Part shown: one piece after another, positions 33,667 through 41,774 of the stretch
Position numbering within the stretch: the first letter of the stretch is position 1
Layout of the letters: the number at the start of each line of letters is the position of its first letter
Assembly: GCA_964350865.1 (NCBI GenBank)
Contig: CAYGLJ010000001.1
Span: 12,436 to 76,435, forward strand
Reading direction: 5' to 3'
Length of the DNA: 64,000 nt
Origin: Pontimonas sp964350865
GTDB lineage: Bacteria; Actinomycetota; Actinomycetes; Actinomycetales; Microbacteriaceae
Position numbers and translations under genes: made by a program
The notes under the pieces: model-generated
Databases searched by the model: none
Told to the model about the DNA's origin: nothing
Seen by the model: the letters and a program-made list of their open reading frames with translations, nothing else

Positions 33667-34476
33667 CTGTTAACAGAAGCCACTGACACGCTGTTCCAGT
33701 TAGCAGCCGGTGAAACTTTTAGTCCCCCAACGATTGAGGAATTTTTCCCCCCAGCCGTTCTGTTTGAGGGGACAATTTTCGAGGTCAACCGCATCATCTT
33801 GGTGCGGTTGCTGGCCGTTGTCGCACTGGTTTTGGTCTTCTGGTTGGGAACACGCAAGATGCGGGTTGTACCGGGACGATTCCAGGGCACGGTCGAGATG
33901 GCCCTCAACCTGGTGCGCGTCAATATCGCTGAGGACCTCTTGGGCGAGAAGGATGGCAAGCGCTTCCTCCCGCTCCTCACCACGATTTTCTTCCTGGTCT
34001 GGTTCATGAATGTGACGGGAATTATTCCGGGTCTCAACATTGCCGGAACCAGCGTGATTGGTATGCCCCTGGTGCTAGCAATCGCCGCTTATGTGGCGTT
34101 TGTGTATGCGGGTCTTCGGAAGCACCCCGTGGCGTTCTTGAAGAACTCTCTGCTACCCCCAGGTGTTCCCTGGCCCCTCTACATCATCGTGACGCCGATT
34201 GAATTTGTCTCCACGTTCATTCTTCGCCCGGTAACCCTGACTCTTCGTTTGTTGATGAACATGGTGGTGGGCCATTTCCTGTTGGTGCTGTTCTTCTCCT
34301 CCACCCACTTTTTCATCCTCTACTCCGACTCGTGGATGGCGTTTTTCGGCATTGGAACCATCGCGTTCAGCATCGCGTTTACGTTCTTTGAGTTGCTGGT
34401 CGCCACTTTGCAGGCCTACGTCTTCACACTTTTGACCGCCGTCTACCTCCAGCTCGCGCTGGCGGAAGAACACTAA
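33667..34476 (+). CDS. atpB: ATP synthase Fo subunit a, probable CTG start
   Basis: Proton-channel subunit of the F1Fo ATP synthase. The essential Arg is in the RPVTLTLRLLMNM helix, and there are five to six membrane helices. The conserved N-terminal segment PPTIEEFFPPAVLFEGTIFE is in frame but no ATG, GTG or TTG precedes it after the in-frame stop at 33618-33620. The best candidate is CTG at 33667 with GGAG 6 bases upstream, giving 269 residues starting LLTEATDTLFQLAAGE. The first standard start (TTG 33799) would delete the conserved N-terminus and cut into helix 1, so it is rejected. Confidence 0.85.
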   Translation: MLTEATDTLFQLAAGETFSPPTIEEFFPPAVLFEGTIFEVNRIILVRLLAVVALVLVFWLGTRKMRVVPGRFQGTVEMALNLVRVNIAEDLLGEKDGKRFLPLLTTIFFLVWFMNVTGIIPGLNIAGTSVIGMPLVLAIAAYVAFVYAGLRKHPVAFLKNSLLPPGVPWPLYIIVTPIEFVSTFILRPVTLTLRLLMNMVVGHFLLVLFFSSTHFFILYSDSWMAFFGIGTIAFSIAFTFFELLVATLQAYVFTLLTAVYLQLALAEEH

Positions 34477-34479
34477 ACC

Positions 34480-34504
34480 TCAGCCCGATACGCCATCGGG
34501 CTGA
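34480..34504 (+). promoter_or_regulatory. 10-base-pair hairpin between atpB and atpE
   Basis: TCAGCCCGAT, loop ACGCC, then ATCGGGCTGA: a perfect stem of ten pairs starting 4 bases after the atpB stop codon and ending 20 bases before the atpE start. No T-tract follows and the operon clearly continues, so an RNA processing or stability element raising atpE output is more likely than a terminator. Confidence 0.6.
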
Positions 34505-34524
34505 CAACATGGAAGGAAACACCT

Positions 34525-34761
34525 GTGGACACAACCTCGGTAATCGCCGAACTATCCGGAAACATTGCGACGGTCGGTTACGGCCTCGCAGCCATCGGCC
34601 CCGCCATCGGCGTGGGTATCGTCGTGGGCAAGACCATTGAGTCTGTTGCTCGCCAGCCTGAACTTCAGGGCCGCCTGACGGTCTTGATGTATATCGGTAT
34701 CGCCTTCACAGAAGCATTGGCGTTCATCGGTATTGCCACATACTTCATCTTCACCGGATAG
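34525..34761 (+). CDS. atpE: ATP synthase Fo subunit c
   Basis: Forms the rotating c-ring. 78 residues, two membrane helices joined by the polar RQPE loop (43-46), with the proton-carrying carboxylate Glu63 in helix 2 (YIGIAFTEALAF). Helix 1 contains GLAAIGPAIGVGIVVGK. No Na+-binding signature was seen. GTG start with GGAAGGA upstream. Confidence 0.97.
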   Translation: MDTTSVIAELSGNIATVGYGLAAIGPAIGVGIVVGKTIESVARQPELQGRLTVLMYIGIAFTEALAFIGIATYFIFTG

Positions 34762-34769
34762 GCCTGACT

Positions 34770-35381
34770 ATGCAGACCGAAGCACTCCTTCTCGCAGCGG
34801 AAGGGGAAGCATCGAACCCGTTGCTCCCCGCGATCTATGACATTGTCTGGTCGATCATTCCGTTTGCTTTGGTGTTGCTGCTGTTCTGGCGCGTGGTGTT
34901 GCCCAGACTGCAGAAAACACTGGATGAGCGCTCCGAGGCTATCGAGGGTGGAATCGCCCAGGCAGAGAATGCCCAAGCCGAAGCTAAGGAAGCGTTGGAG
35001 AAATACAACGCACTCCTGGCAGACGCTCGTGCAGAAGCTGCCAGCATCAGAGATCAGGCCCGGTCTGAGGGAACTCAGATTCTTCAGGAAATGAAGACCA
35101 ACGCCCAGGCGGAGGCGGACCGGATAGCCCAGAGCGCCCAGGCGCAAATCGAAGCTGAACGGCACCAGGCTGTGCTGTCCTTGCGCAAAGAGGTCGGCAA
35201 CTTGGCTCTCGATTTGGCTTCCGCTGTCGTTCAGGAGCGCCTGAGCGAGGACGCCAAGGCGGCCTCTGTCGTGGACAAGCTTCTCGCAGACCTCGACAAA
35301 GAGGCCAAGGCCCCTGCGGCTAAGGCTCCTGCGAAGAAACCTGCCGCCAAGAAAGCACCCGCGAAGAAGGCGACAAAGTAA
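34770..35381 (+). CDS. atpF: ATP synthase Fo subunit b with Lys/Ala-rich tail
   Basis: Peripheral stalk linking Fo to F1. One membrane helix (about 27-45), then a long amphipathic helix with many Ala/Glu/Gln (RLQKTLDERSEAIEGGIAQAE onward). 203 residues; the last 30 or so are a low-complexity repeat of AK, PAK and KKA units (from about 172), beyond the usual end of the subunit. Eight bases after atpE and two before atpH. Confidence 0.95.
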   Translation: MQTEALLLAAEGEASNPLLPAIYDIVWSIIPFALVLLLFWRVVLPRLQKTLDERSEAIEGGIAQAENAQAEAKEALEKYNALLADARAEAASIRDQARSEGTQILQEMKTNAQAEADRIAQSAQAQIEAERHQAVLSLRKEVGNLALDLASAVVQERLSEDAKAASVVDKLLADLDKEAKAPAAKAPAKKPAAKKAPAKKATK

Positions 35382-35383
35382 CC

Positions 35384-36169
35384 ATGGGCGCTCAGACCAC
35401 ACAATCCCTCGTCAAGGCTCGAGTGAGCCTCGGCGGGTATCCGGCAACCAGCGAGCTCGCGAGTTCGTTATTTGCTGCTGCCCTGGGGTTGTCGGGGTCG
35501 AAAGCTCTACGGGGAGCCTTGGGAGATTCCTCGGCAGACCAGAAAGCCCTCCAAGCGCTCGCGAAAGGCGCTTTCGCGTCGTTGTCCACCGACGCGAAAG
35601 CACTGATTGGCGAGCTGGTAAATCTTCCGTGGTCCAGTGCGAACGATCTCCAGGCGGCCTTGGAGGAACTCGGAATCAGGACTCTCGCCGAGGTCTCCGG
35701 AGACTCTGACCTCGTGGGAGAGCTTCTGGCGGTTTCGAGCCTGATTCACTCCGATCCCGAGGTCGAGCTTGCCGTGGGGTCAAAGCGCGCCTCGTCCCAG
35801 GCGAAAGCAACCCTGGTGAGCGCTCTGGTTGGCGGGAAAGTATCGCCCGAGGCAGAAGCCATTGTGCGTCACCTTGTGTCGGACTCCCGCGGTCGCCGGA
35901 TTGGGCGCATGCTGATGAACGCGGCTGAAACTGTTGCGGATCAGGGTGGCAAAGGCCTTGCCGTGGTGACGGTCGCGAAGCCGCTCAATGCCGCCCAGCA
36001 CACCCACATCGAGCAGCTCGTGGAGAAGAAGTATCAGCGCCCGCACTACATCGCGCAGCAGATCGACGACAGTGTCGTCGGTGGAGCGCGGATTCGCGTG
36101 GGCGATGACGTTATTGATGGAAGCGTGGCCACCAGGCTGCAGGATTTGAGACTGAAACTTGCCGGCTAA
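35384..36169 (+). CDS. atpH: ATP synthase F1 subunit delta
   Basis: Top of the peripheral stalk. 261 residues, the longer form common in actinobacteria: an N-terminal helical bundle, then the conserved C-terminal module with LVSDSRGRRIGRMLMNAAE and HIEQLVEKKY...VVGGARIRVGDDVIDGSVATRLQDL. Identified by sequence and by position between atpF and atpA. Confidence 0.95.
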   Translation: MGAQTTQSLVKARVSLGGYPATSELASSLFAAALGLSGSKALRGALGDSSADQKALQALAKGAFASLSTDAKALIGELVNLPWSSANDLQAALEELGIRTLAEVSGDSDLVGELLAVSSLIHSDPEVELAVGSKRASSQAKATLVSALVGGKVSPEAEAIVRHLVSDSRGRRIGRMLMNAAETVADQGGKGLAVVTVAKPLNAAQHTHIEQLVEKKYQRPHYIAQQIDDSVVGGARIRVGDDVIDGSVATRLQDLRLKLAG

Positions 36170-36215
36170 CGCTGGCGACACACGTGCGAGTGCACACACA
36201 ACCAAAGGAAAAACC

Positions 36216-37853
36216 ATGGCTGAACTAACAATCAACCCGGATCACATCCGCGATGCCCTGAAGGATTTTGCAAAGTCCTACGATCCCGGCACCGCAGCCA
36301 CCACCGAGGTGGGTCACGTGGTGGACGCCGCGGACGGTATTGCTCACGTTGAGGGGCTCCCCGGCGTCATGGCTAACGAACTGGTGAAGTTCCAGGATGG
36401 AACACTCGGTCTCGCCCAGAACCTGGATGAGAACGAGATTGGTGTTGTGGTCCTCGGTGAGTTCAGTGGTGTTGAAGCTGGCCAGGAAGTAACCCGTACC
36501 GGTGAGGTTCTCTCCGTGCCCGTGGGTGACGGTTACCTCGGTCGCGTGGTGGACCCACTGGGTAACCCCATCGATGGCATGGGAGCTATCAAGGCTGAGG
36601 GCCGTCGTGCTCTTGAGCTTCAGGCCCCCGGCGTTATGGCCAGGCGCAGTGTGCACGAGCCCCTGCAGACCGGCATCAAGGCAATCGACGCGATGATCCC
36701 CGTGGGTCGTGGTCAGCGTCAGCTCATCATTGGTGACCGCCAGACCGGCAAGACGGCCATCGCGGTAGACACCATCATCAACCAGAAGGCGAACTGGGAG
36801 TCGGGAGACCCCACTAAGCAGGTTCGCTGCATCTATGTCGCGATCGGTCAGAAGGGTTCGACCATCGCCGGTGTGCGCGGTGCTCTCGAAGAGGCTGGCG
36901 CCATGGAGTACACGACCATCGTCGCGGCTCCTGCCTCTGACCCCGCGGGTTTCAAGTACCTCGCCCCCTACACGGGTTCCGCCATCGGTCAGCACTGGAT
37001 GTACAACTCAAAGCACGTCCTGATCATCTTTGATGACCTCTCCAAGCAGGCTGAGGCCTACCGTGCTGTGTCACTGTTGCTGCGTCGTCCCCCGGGCCGT
37101 GAGGCATACCCCGGTGACGTCTTCTACTTGCACTCCCGTCTGCTGGAGCGTTGTGCGAAGCTCTCCGACGAGATGGGTGGCGGTTCCATGACGGGTCTGC
37201 CGATCATCGAGACCAAGGCGAATGACGTCTCGGCGTTCATCCCGACCAACGTGATTTCCATCACCGATGGCCAGATCTTCCTGCAGTCCGACCTGTTCCT
37301 CGCCAACCAGCGTCCCGCTGTGGACGTGGGTATCTCCGTGTCCCGTGTGGGTGGAGACGCTCAGGTGAAGTCCATCAAGTCGGTTTCGGGAACTCTGAAG
37401 CTTGAGCTTGCTCAGTACCGCTCGTTGGAAGCCTTCGCAATGTTCGCGTCCGACTTGGATGCCGCGAGCCGTCGCCAGTTGGCGCGTGGTGCGCGACTGA
37501 CGGAGCTCCTGAAGCAGCCTCAGTACTCTCCGTACCCCGTGGAGGAGCAGGTGGTCTCCATTTGGGCGGGCACCAACGGAAAGCTCGACACCATTGAGGT
37601 GGAGGACGTCCTCAAGTTTGAGGCCGAGCTTCTCGACCACCTTCGTCGCAACACCAAGATTCTCGACACGTTGCGCAAGACCAACGTGCTCGATGATGAC
37701 ACCAAGGCCGAGCTGGAGAAGGAGGTCGACAAGTTTGTGGTCGCCTTCCAGGGCTCTGGTGCTGAAGGCCTTGGTGCTCCGGGAAGCGAAGAGTTTGCAG
37801 CAATTCCCGAGGACGAGATCAACCAGGAAAAGATCGTCAAGCGCAAGCGCTAG
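36216..37853 (+). CDS. atpA: ATP synthase F1 subunit alpha
   Basis: Non-catalytic nucleotide-binding subunit. 545 residues, P-loop GDRQTGKT, PAISVGLSVSRVGGDAQ-type signature present as PAVDVGISVSRVGGDAQ, and the C-terminal helical domain. The ATG at 36216 has AAAGGA upstream and starts the conserved MAELTINPDHIRDAL; a start at 36159 would overlap atpH. Confidence 0.97.
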   Translation: MAELTINPDHIRDALKDFAKSYDPGTAATTEVGHVVDAADGIAHVEGLPGVMANELVKFQDGTLGLAQNLDENEIGVVVLGEFSGVEAGQEVTRTGEVLSVPVGDGYLGRVVDPLGNPIDGMGAIKAEGRRALELQAPGVMARRSVHEPLQTGIKAIDAMIPVGRGQRQLIIGDRQTGKTAIAVDTIINQKANWESGDPTKQVRCIYVAIGQKGSTIAGVRGALEEAGAMEYTTIVAAPASDPAGFKYLAPYTGSAIGQHWMYNSKHVLIIFDDLSKQAEAYRAVSLLLRRPPGREAYPGDVFYLHSRLLERCAKLSDEMGGGSMTGLPIIETKANDVSAFIPTNVISITDGQIFLQSDLFLANQRPAVDVGISVSRVGGDAQVKSIKSVSGTLKLELAQYRSLEAFAMFASDLDAASRRQLARGARLTELLKQPQYSPYPVEEQVVSIWAGTNGKLDTIEVEDVLKFEAELLDHLRRNTKILDTLRKTNVLDDDTKAELEKEVDKFVVAFQGSGAEGLGAPGSEEFAAIPEDEINQEKIVKRKR

Positions 37854-37881
37854 ACGACAACGAGTAAAGGACTAGAGACCA

Positions 37882-38781
37882 ATGGGCGCGCAGCTTCGGG
37901 TGTATCGGCAGAAGATTCGTTCTGCCAGTACCACCAAGAAGATCACCAGGGCTATGGAGCTGATTTCCGCATCGCGGATTCAAAAAGCTCAGGCCCGGAT
38001 GACTGCTGCCACCCCCTACACGCGCGCGGTCACGCGCGCGGTGTCAGCTGTTGCGACCTACTCAAACATCGATCACCCACTGTTGACGGAGTCGGAGAAC
38101 CCGAAGCGCGCCGCCATGGTGATCTTCACCTCGGACCGTGGTTTGGCTGGTGCTTTTAGCGCTCAGGTATTGCGTGAAGCTGGGGAGCTTCGGGAACGCC
38201 TGGAAGGCGAAGGCAAAGAGGTCGTCAACTTTGTGGTGGGTCGCAAGGCTGTCCAGAACTTCACCTTCCGGCAGCGGCCCGTGGAGAAAGCCTGGACTGG
38301 TAACACCGACCAGCCGGAATTCGAGACGGCCAAAGAGATTGCTCAAACCCTGATCGAGAAATTCACCACTGATCAGGCAGAGGGCGGTGTCGATGAGATT
38401 CACATTGTCTACAACCGCTTTGTATCTCTGGTGACCCAGGCACCTGAGGTTGTTCGTGTGCTCCCCCTCGAGGTTGTGGAGGGTGTCGAGGAGCCGGGTG
38501 ACACCGAAGTCTTCCCACTGTATGAGTTCGAGCCTGAGCCCGATGACGTGCTGGACGCTTTGCTTCCGGTCTACATCGAGAACAGAATCTTCACCGCCAT
38601 GCTGCAATCCGCGGCGGCTGAGCACGCTGCTCGCCAAAAGGCGATGAAGTCCGCAAGCGACAACGCTGACAAGTTGATCCGCGAGTACACCAGCTTGGCG
38701 AACAACGCTCGCCAAGCCGAAATTACCCAACAGATTTCCGAAATCGTGGGCGGCGCCGACGCCCTCGCTTCGGCGAAGTAA
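37882..38781 (+). CDS. atpG: ATP synthase F1 subunit gamma
   Basis: Rotor shaft. 299 residues; the N-terminal helix IRSASTTKKITRAMELISASR and C-terminal helix ENRIFTAMLQSAAAEHAARQKAM are the two conserved coiled-coil strands. TSDRGLAGAFSAQVLR is the conserved core. A short insert (about 205-225, EEPGDTEVFPLYEFEPEPDD) occurs in the actinobacterial form too. Confidence 0.97.
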   Translation: MGAQLRVYRQKIRSASTTKKITRAMELISASRIQKAQARMTAATPYTRAVTRAVSAVATYSNIDHPLLTESENPKRAAMVIFTSDRGLAGAFSAQVLREAGELRERLEGEGKEVVNFVVGRKAVQNFTFRQRPVEKAWTGNTDQPEFETAKEIAQTLIEKFTTDQAEGGVDEIHIVYNRFVSLVTQAPEVVRVLPLEVVEGVEEPGDTEVFPLYEFEPEPDDVLDALLPVYIENRIFTAMLQSAAAEHAARQKAMKSASDNADKLIREYTSLANNARQAEITQQISEIVGGADALASAK

Positions 38782-38797
38782 AGAAAGAGAAAACGAG

Positions 38798-40237
38798 ATG
38801 ACGAAGACTGCCACCACAAAAGCCACAGCTACGGGTCGAGTTGCCCGCGTGACGGGGCCCGTTGTTGACGTGGAGTTCCCCCACGATTCACTGCCCGAGA
38901 TGTACAACGCGCTGCAGACCGACATCACCATCGGTGGTGAGACCAGCGTCTTGACTCTCGAGGTGGCCCAGCACTTGGGTGATGATCTCGTTCGCGCGAT
39001 TGCTCTGAAGCCCACTGACGGCCTCGTGCGTGGCCAAGAGGTGCGCGACACCGGTGGACCCATCACGGTCCCTGTTGGTGACGCCACCAAAGGTAAGGTG
39101 TTCAACGTTCTCGGCGAGGTGTTGAACTCGGATGACAAGCTCGAAGGCGTGGAGCGGTGGGGCATCCACCGTCAACCACCGGCCTTCGACCAGCTGGAGT
39201 CGAAGACTCAGCTTTTTGAAACCGGTATCAAGGTCATCGACCTTCTCACCCCCTACGTTCTTGGTGGAAAAATCGGTCTCTTCGGTGGAGCCGGTGTGGG
39301 TAAGACCGTTCTGATCCAGGAGATGATCCAGCGTGTGGCCCAGGACCACGGCGGTGTGTCCGTGTTCGCCGGTGTGGGGGAGCGTACCCGTGAGGGTAAC
39401 GACCTCATCCACGAAATGGAGGAAGCGGGCGTCTTTGATAAGACTGCGCTGGTGTTTGGCCAGATGGACGAGCCGCCCGGAACCCGTCTTCGTGTTGCAC
39501 TGTCCGCGTTGACTATGGCGGAGTACTTCCGTGACGTGCAAAACCAGGACGTGTTGCTCTTCATCGACAACATCTTCCGTTTCACCCAGGCAGGTTCTGA
39601 GGTATCGACTCTGCTGGGTCGTATGCCCTCTGCCGTGGGTTACCAGCCAAACCTCGCGGATGAGATGGGTGTGCTCCAGGAGCGCATCACCTCGACTCGT
39701 GGACACTCGATCACGTCTCTGCAGGCCATTTATGTGCCAGCCGATGACTACACCGACCCGGCACCCGCGACCACCTTCGCGCACTTGGATGCCACGACTG
39801 AGCTGAGCCGTGACATCGCGGCAAAGGGTCTCTACCCTGCGGTGGACCCGCTGACCTCGACCAGTCGTATCCTTGACCCGCTCTACATCGGTGAGGACCA
39901 CTACCGCGTGGCGACCACGGTGAAGCAGATTCTCCAGAAGAACAAGGAACTCCAGGAGATCATTGCCATCCTCGGTGTTGATGAGCTCTCCGAAGAGGAC
40001 AAGATCACGGTGTCCCGCGCTCGTCGCATCCAGCAGTTCCTCTCGCAAAACACCTACATGGCGAAGAAGTTCACCGGTGTGGAAGGCTCCACGGTTCCCC
40101 TCAAGGAGACCATCGAGTCCTTCGACGCCATCGCCAAGGGTGAGTTTGACCACGTGGCCGAGCAGGCCTTCTTCAACGTCGGACCGATTAGTGACGTTGA
40201 AGAGAAGTGGGCAACCATGCAGAAGGAAATGAGCTAG
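38798..40237 (+). CDS. atpD: ATP synthase F1 subunit beta
   Basis: Catalytic subunit. 479 residues with P-loop GGAGVGKT, catalytic Glu in GVGERTREGNDL, LLFIDNIFRFTQAGSEVSTLLGRMPSAVGYQP (the DELSEED region reads DELSEEDK) and a C-terminal helical domain. The ATG is preceded by AAAGAGAAAACGAG, and 16 bases separate it from atpG. Confidence 0.98.
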   Translation: MTKTATTKATATGRVARVTGPVVDVEFPHDSLPEMYNALQTDITIGGETSVLTLEVAQHLGDDLVRAIALKPTDGLVRGQEVRDTGGPITVPVGDATKGKVFNVLGEVLNSDDKLEGVERWGIHRQPPAFDQLESKTQLFETGIKVIDLLTPYVLGGKIGLFGGAGVGKTVLIQEMIQRVAQDHGGVSVFAGVGERTREGNDLIHEMEEAGVFDKTALVFGQMDEPPGTRLRVALSALTMAEYFRDVQNQDVLLFIDNIFRFTQAGSEVSTLLGRMPSAVGYQPNLADEMGVLQERITSTRGHSITSLQAIYVPADDYTDPAPATTFAHLDATTELSRDIAAKGLYPAVDPLTSTSRILDPLYIGEDHYRVATTVKQILQKNKELQEIIAILGVDELSEEDKITVSRARRIQQFLSQNTYMAKKFTGVEGSTVPLKETIESFDAIAKGEFDHVAEQAFFNVGPISDVEEKWATMQKEMS

Positions 40238-40239
40238 GG

Positions 40240-40503
40240 ATGTCCACCCTCACCGTCACTGTTGTCTCCGCGACCGCCGAAGTGTGGTCGGGGGAGGCGA
40301 CGATGGTTGTTGCGCGCACCACAGAGGGGGAGATCGGCATTTTGGCCGGTCACGAACCCACCCTGGGTGTTCTCGCTGCAGGCGAGGTGCGCATCACCAC
40401 GACGGATGGTCAGAAAGTCACCGCTCAGGCGGAGGATGGCTTCTTGTCCGTGGACAACAACCAGGTGACGATTGTTGCCGGCTTGGCAGAGATCACGTCC
40501 TAA
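40240..40503 (+). CDS. atpC: ATP synthase F1 subunit epsilon, short form
   Basis: 87 residues containing only the N-terminal beta-sandwich (MSTLTVTVVSATAEVW...GEIGILAGHEPTLGVL) with no C-terminal helical pair, so the helix-based inhibition known in other bacteria cannot operate. Short epsilons of this size occur in related actinobacteria. Starts two bases after atpD. Confidence 0.95.
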   Translation: MSTLTVTVVSATAEVWSGEATMVVARTTEGEIGILAGHEPTLGVLAAGEVRITTTDGQKVTAQAEDGFLSVDNNQVTIVAGLAEITS

Positions 40504-40505
40504 GC

Positions 40506-41264
40506 ATGCTCGTCCTGTTGCCGCCCTCGGAGACGAAAGTCTCCGGCGGGGAACCAGGAACATCACTGGATCTTTCCCAGCTGAGCTTTAGCATGCAGAA
40601 CCCTGTGCGTAGCGCACTTCTTCAGCAAGTTGTGGAGCTCTCGGAGGATGAGACTGCAGCGCTGGCGGCGCTGAAGCTGGGCCCCAAAGGTGCCCCTGAG
40701 GTTCAGCGCAATCAAGAAGTGCTCCGCTCGCCGGTGATGCCCGCACTTGAGCGCTACACCGGAGTGCTGTTTGATGCCCTCGGCGTCCAGGATCTCGAAC
40801 CAGAGGCCCGGGAATGGGTGAGGGACACGGTGGCGGTGTTCTCGGCCCTATTCGGGTTAGTCAGAGCCTTCGACCCTATTCCTGCCTATCGGTTGTCTTT
40901 CGACTCAAAACTCTCAGGAGGTTCGCTGGTTGGCCAGTGGGCCCAGGTGGCAGAGGAGTTGTGGGAACAGGTCCCAGACTTTGTGCTGGATCTGCGCAGT
41001 GAGGGATATCGGAAACTGGCGCCAGTTCCGCCGGGAAGAGGAGTGTTCGTTTCTCTGGTGAAGGAGGGCCCGGTCGGGGCGAGGAAAGCTGTGGGGCACG
41101 CCAACAAATCTGTGAAGGGAGCGCTGGTTCGATCTCTCGCTGTCTCTGGTGCGGCGTATGACAGTGTGGAGGACGTTGTGTCGTGGGGATCAACCCACGG
41201 CTATGACTTTGATGTGGACTCGCTTCGCGAGGGCGTGATAGATCTCGTGATTAGCGATAGCTGA
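40506..41264 (+). CDS. yaaA: YaaA-family peroxide stress protein
   Basis: 252 residues beginning MLVLLPPSETKVSGGE, the family's hallmark, with RNQEVLRSPVMPALERYTGVLFDAL and YRLSFDSKL. YaaA proteins lower intracellular iron or bind DNA in peroxide stress. Begins 2 bases after the atpC stop, so it is a passenger on the atp operon; the ATG at 40506 has no strong ribosome binding site and may rely on translational coupling. Its last 14 bases overlap the convergent ogt gene. Confidence 0.9.
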   Translation: MLVLLPPSETKVSGGEPGTSLDLSQLSFSMQNPVRSALLQQVVELSEDETAALAALKLGPKGAPEVQRNQEVLRSPVMPALERYTGVLFDALGVQDLEPEAREWVRDTVAVFSALFGLVRAFDPIPAYRLSFDSKLSGGSLVGQWAQVAEELWEQVPDFVLDLRSEGYRKLAPVPPGRGVFVSLVKEGPVGARKAVGHANKSVKGALVRSLAVSGAAYDSVEDVVSWGSTHGYDFDVDSLREGVIDLVISDS

Positions 41265-41715
41265 TTTTTTCGAGGTCCAGAAGCTTTTCTTTGGTGGGTA
41301 TTCCATCCCCACCGCTGTATCCGGTGATTCGGCGATCAGAGGCGAGAACTCGGTGGCAGGGTATGACGATGGGCAGAGGGTTCGCCCCCACTGCTCCGCC
41401 TACGGCCCGTGCGGATCCTGGTCTACCCACCACCTGGCCCAACTCCCCATAACTGGTGGTCTGACCGAAGGGAATGTCCTGAAGAGCTTTCCAAATCGAT
41501 TCTTGAAAAGCCGTACCCGTAGCTTTGAGGGGAAGATCAAAATCGGTGCGGTGGCCTGCGAAGTATTCCCCTAGCTGAGCGGACGCTGTGTCGATGATGG
41601 GGTCCGTAGTGGGCTTGGCAACGTGGCGACCAATTTCCAGCTCGGTCAGGTGCTGGCCATCGGAGGTCAGGGCAATGGGACCCAGGGGGCTTTCAATACT
41701 GGCGCGGAATGTCAT
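41251..41715 (-). CDS. ogt: methylated-DNA--[protein]-cysteine S-methyltransferase
   Basis: Suicide repair of O6-alkylguanine. 154 residues: N-terminal ribonuclease-like domain, helix-turn-helix with arginine finger GSARAVGGAVGANP, and acceptor cysteine in VIPCHRVLAS. No AdaA domain is fused. ATG follows a -10 hexamer by 6 bases. Confidence 0.95.
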   Translation of the reverse strand: MTFRASIESPLGPIALTSDGQHLTELEIGRHVAKPTTDPIIDTASAQLGEYFAGHRTDFDLPLKATGTAFQESIWKALQDIPFGQTTSYGELGQVVGRPGSARAVGGAVGANPLPIVIPCHRVLASDRRITGYSGGDGIPTKEKLLDLEKISYR

Positions 41716-41721
41716 GCCGCT

Positions 41722-41727
41722 AGCGTA
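41722..41727 (-). promoter_or_regulatory. -10 element of ogt (leaderless)
   Basis: TACGCT on the minus strand, 6 bases before the ATG at 41715. Confidence 0.5.
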
Positions 41728-41774
41728 CCGAAGGCCTCTTCAGGGACGAGAGAGTATGAGCAGGGTGGGGATAA

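Noticed and set aside
33799..34476. atpB beginning at the TTG at 33799
   Set aside because: It would remove the conserved IEEFFPPAVLFEG segment and cut into the first membrane helix; the conserved frame continues upstream to the CTG at 33667.
38062..39165. 367-residue frame on the minus strand across atpG and atpD
   Set aside because: It is antisense to two clear ATP synthase genes, has no recognisable domain, and is a common artefact of high-GC codon use.
38888..40153. 421-residue frame on the minus strand opposite atpD
   Set aside because: Mirror of a highly conserved gene; the sequence is His/Arg/Val-rich with no domain and no ribosome binding site.
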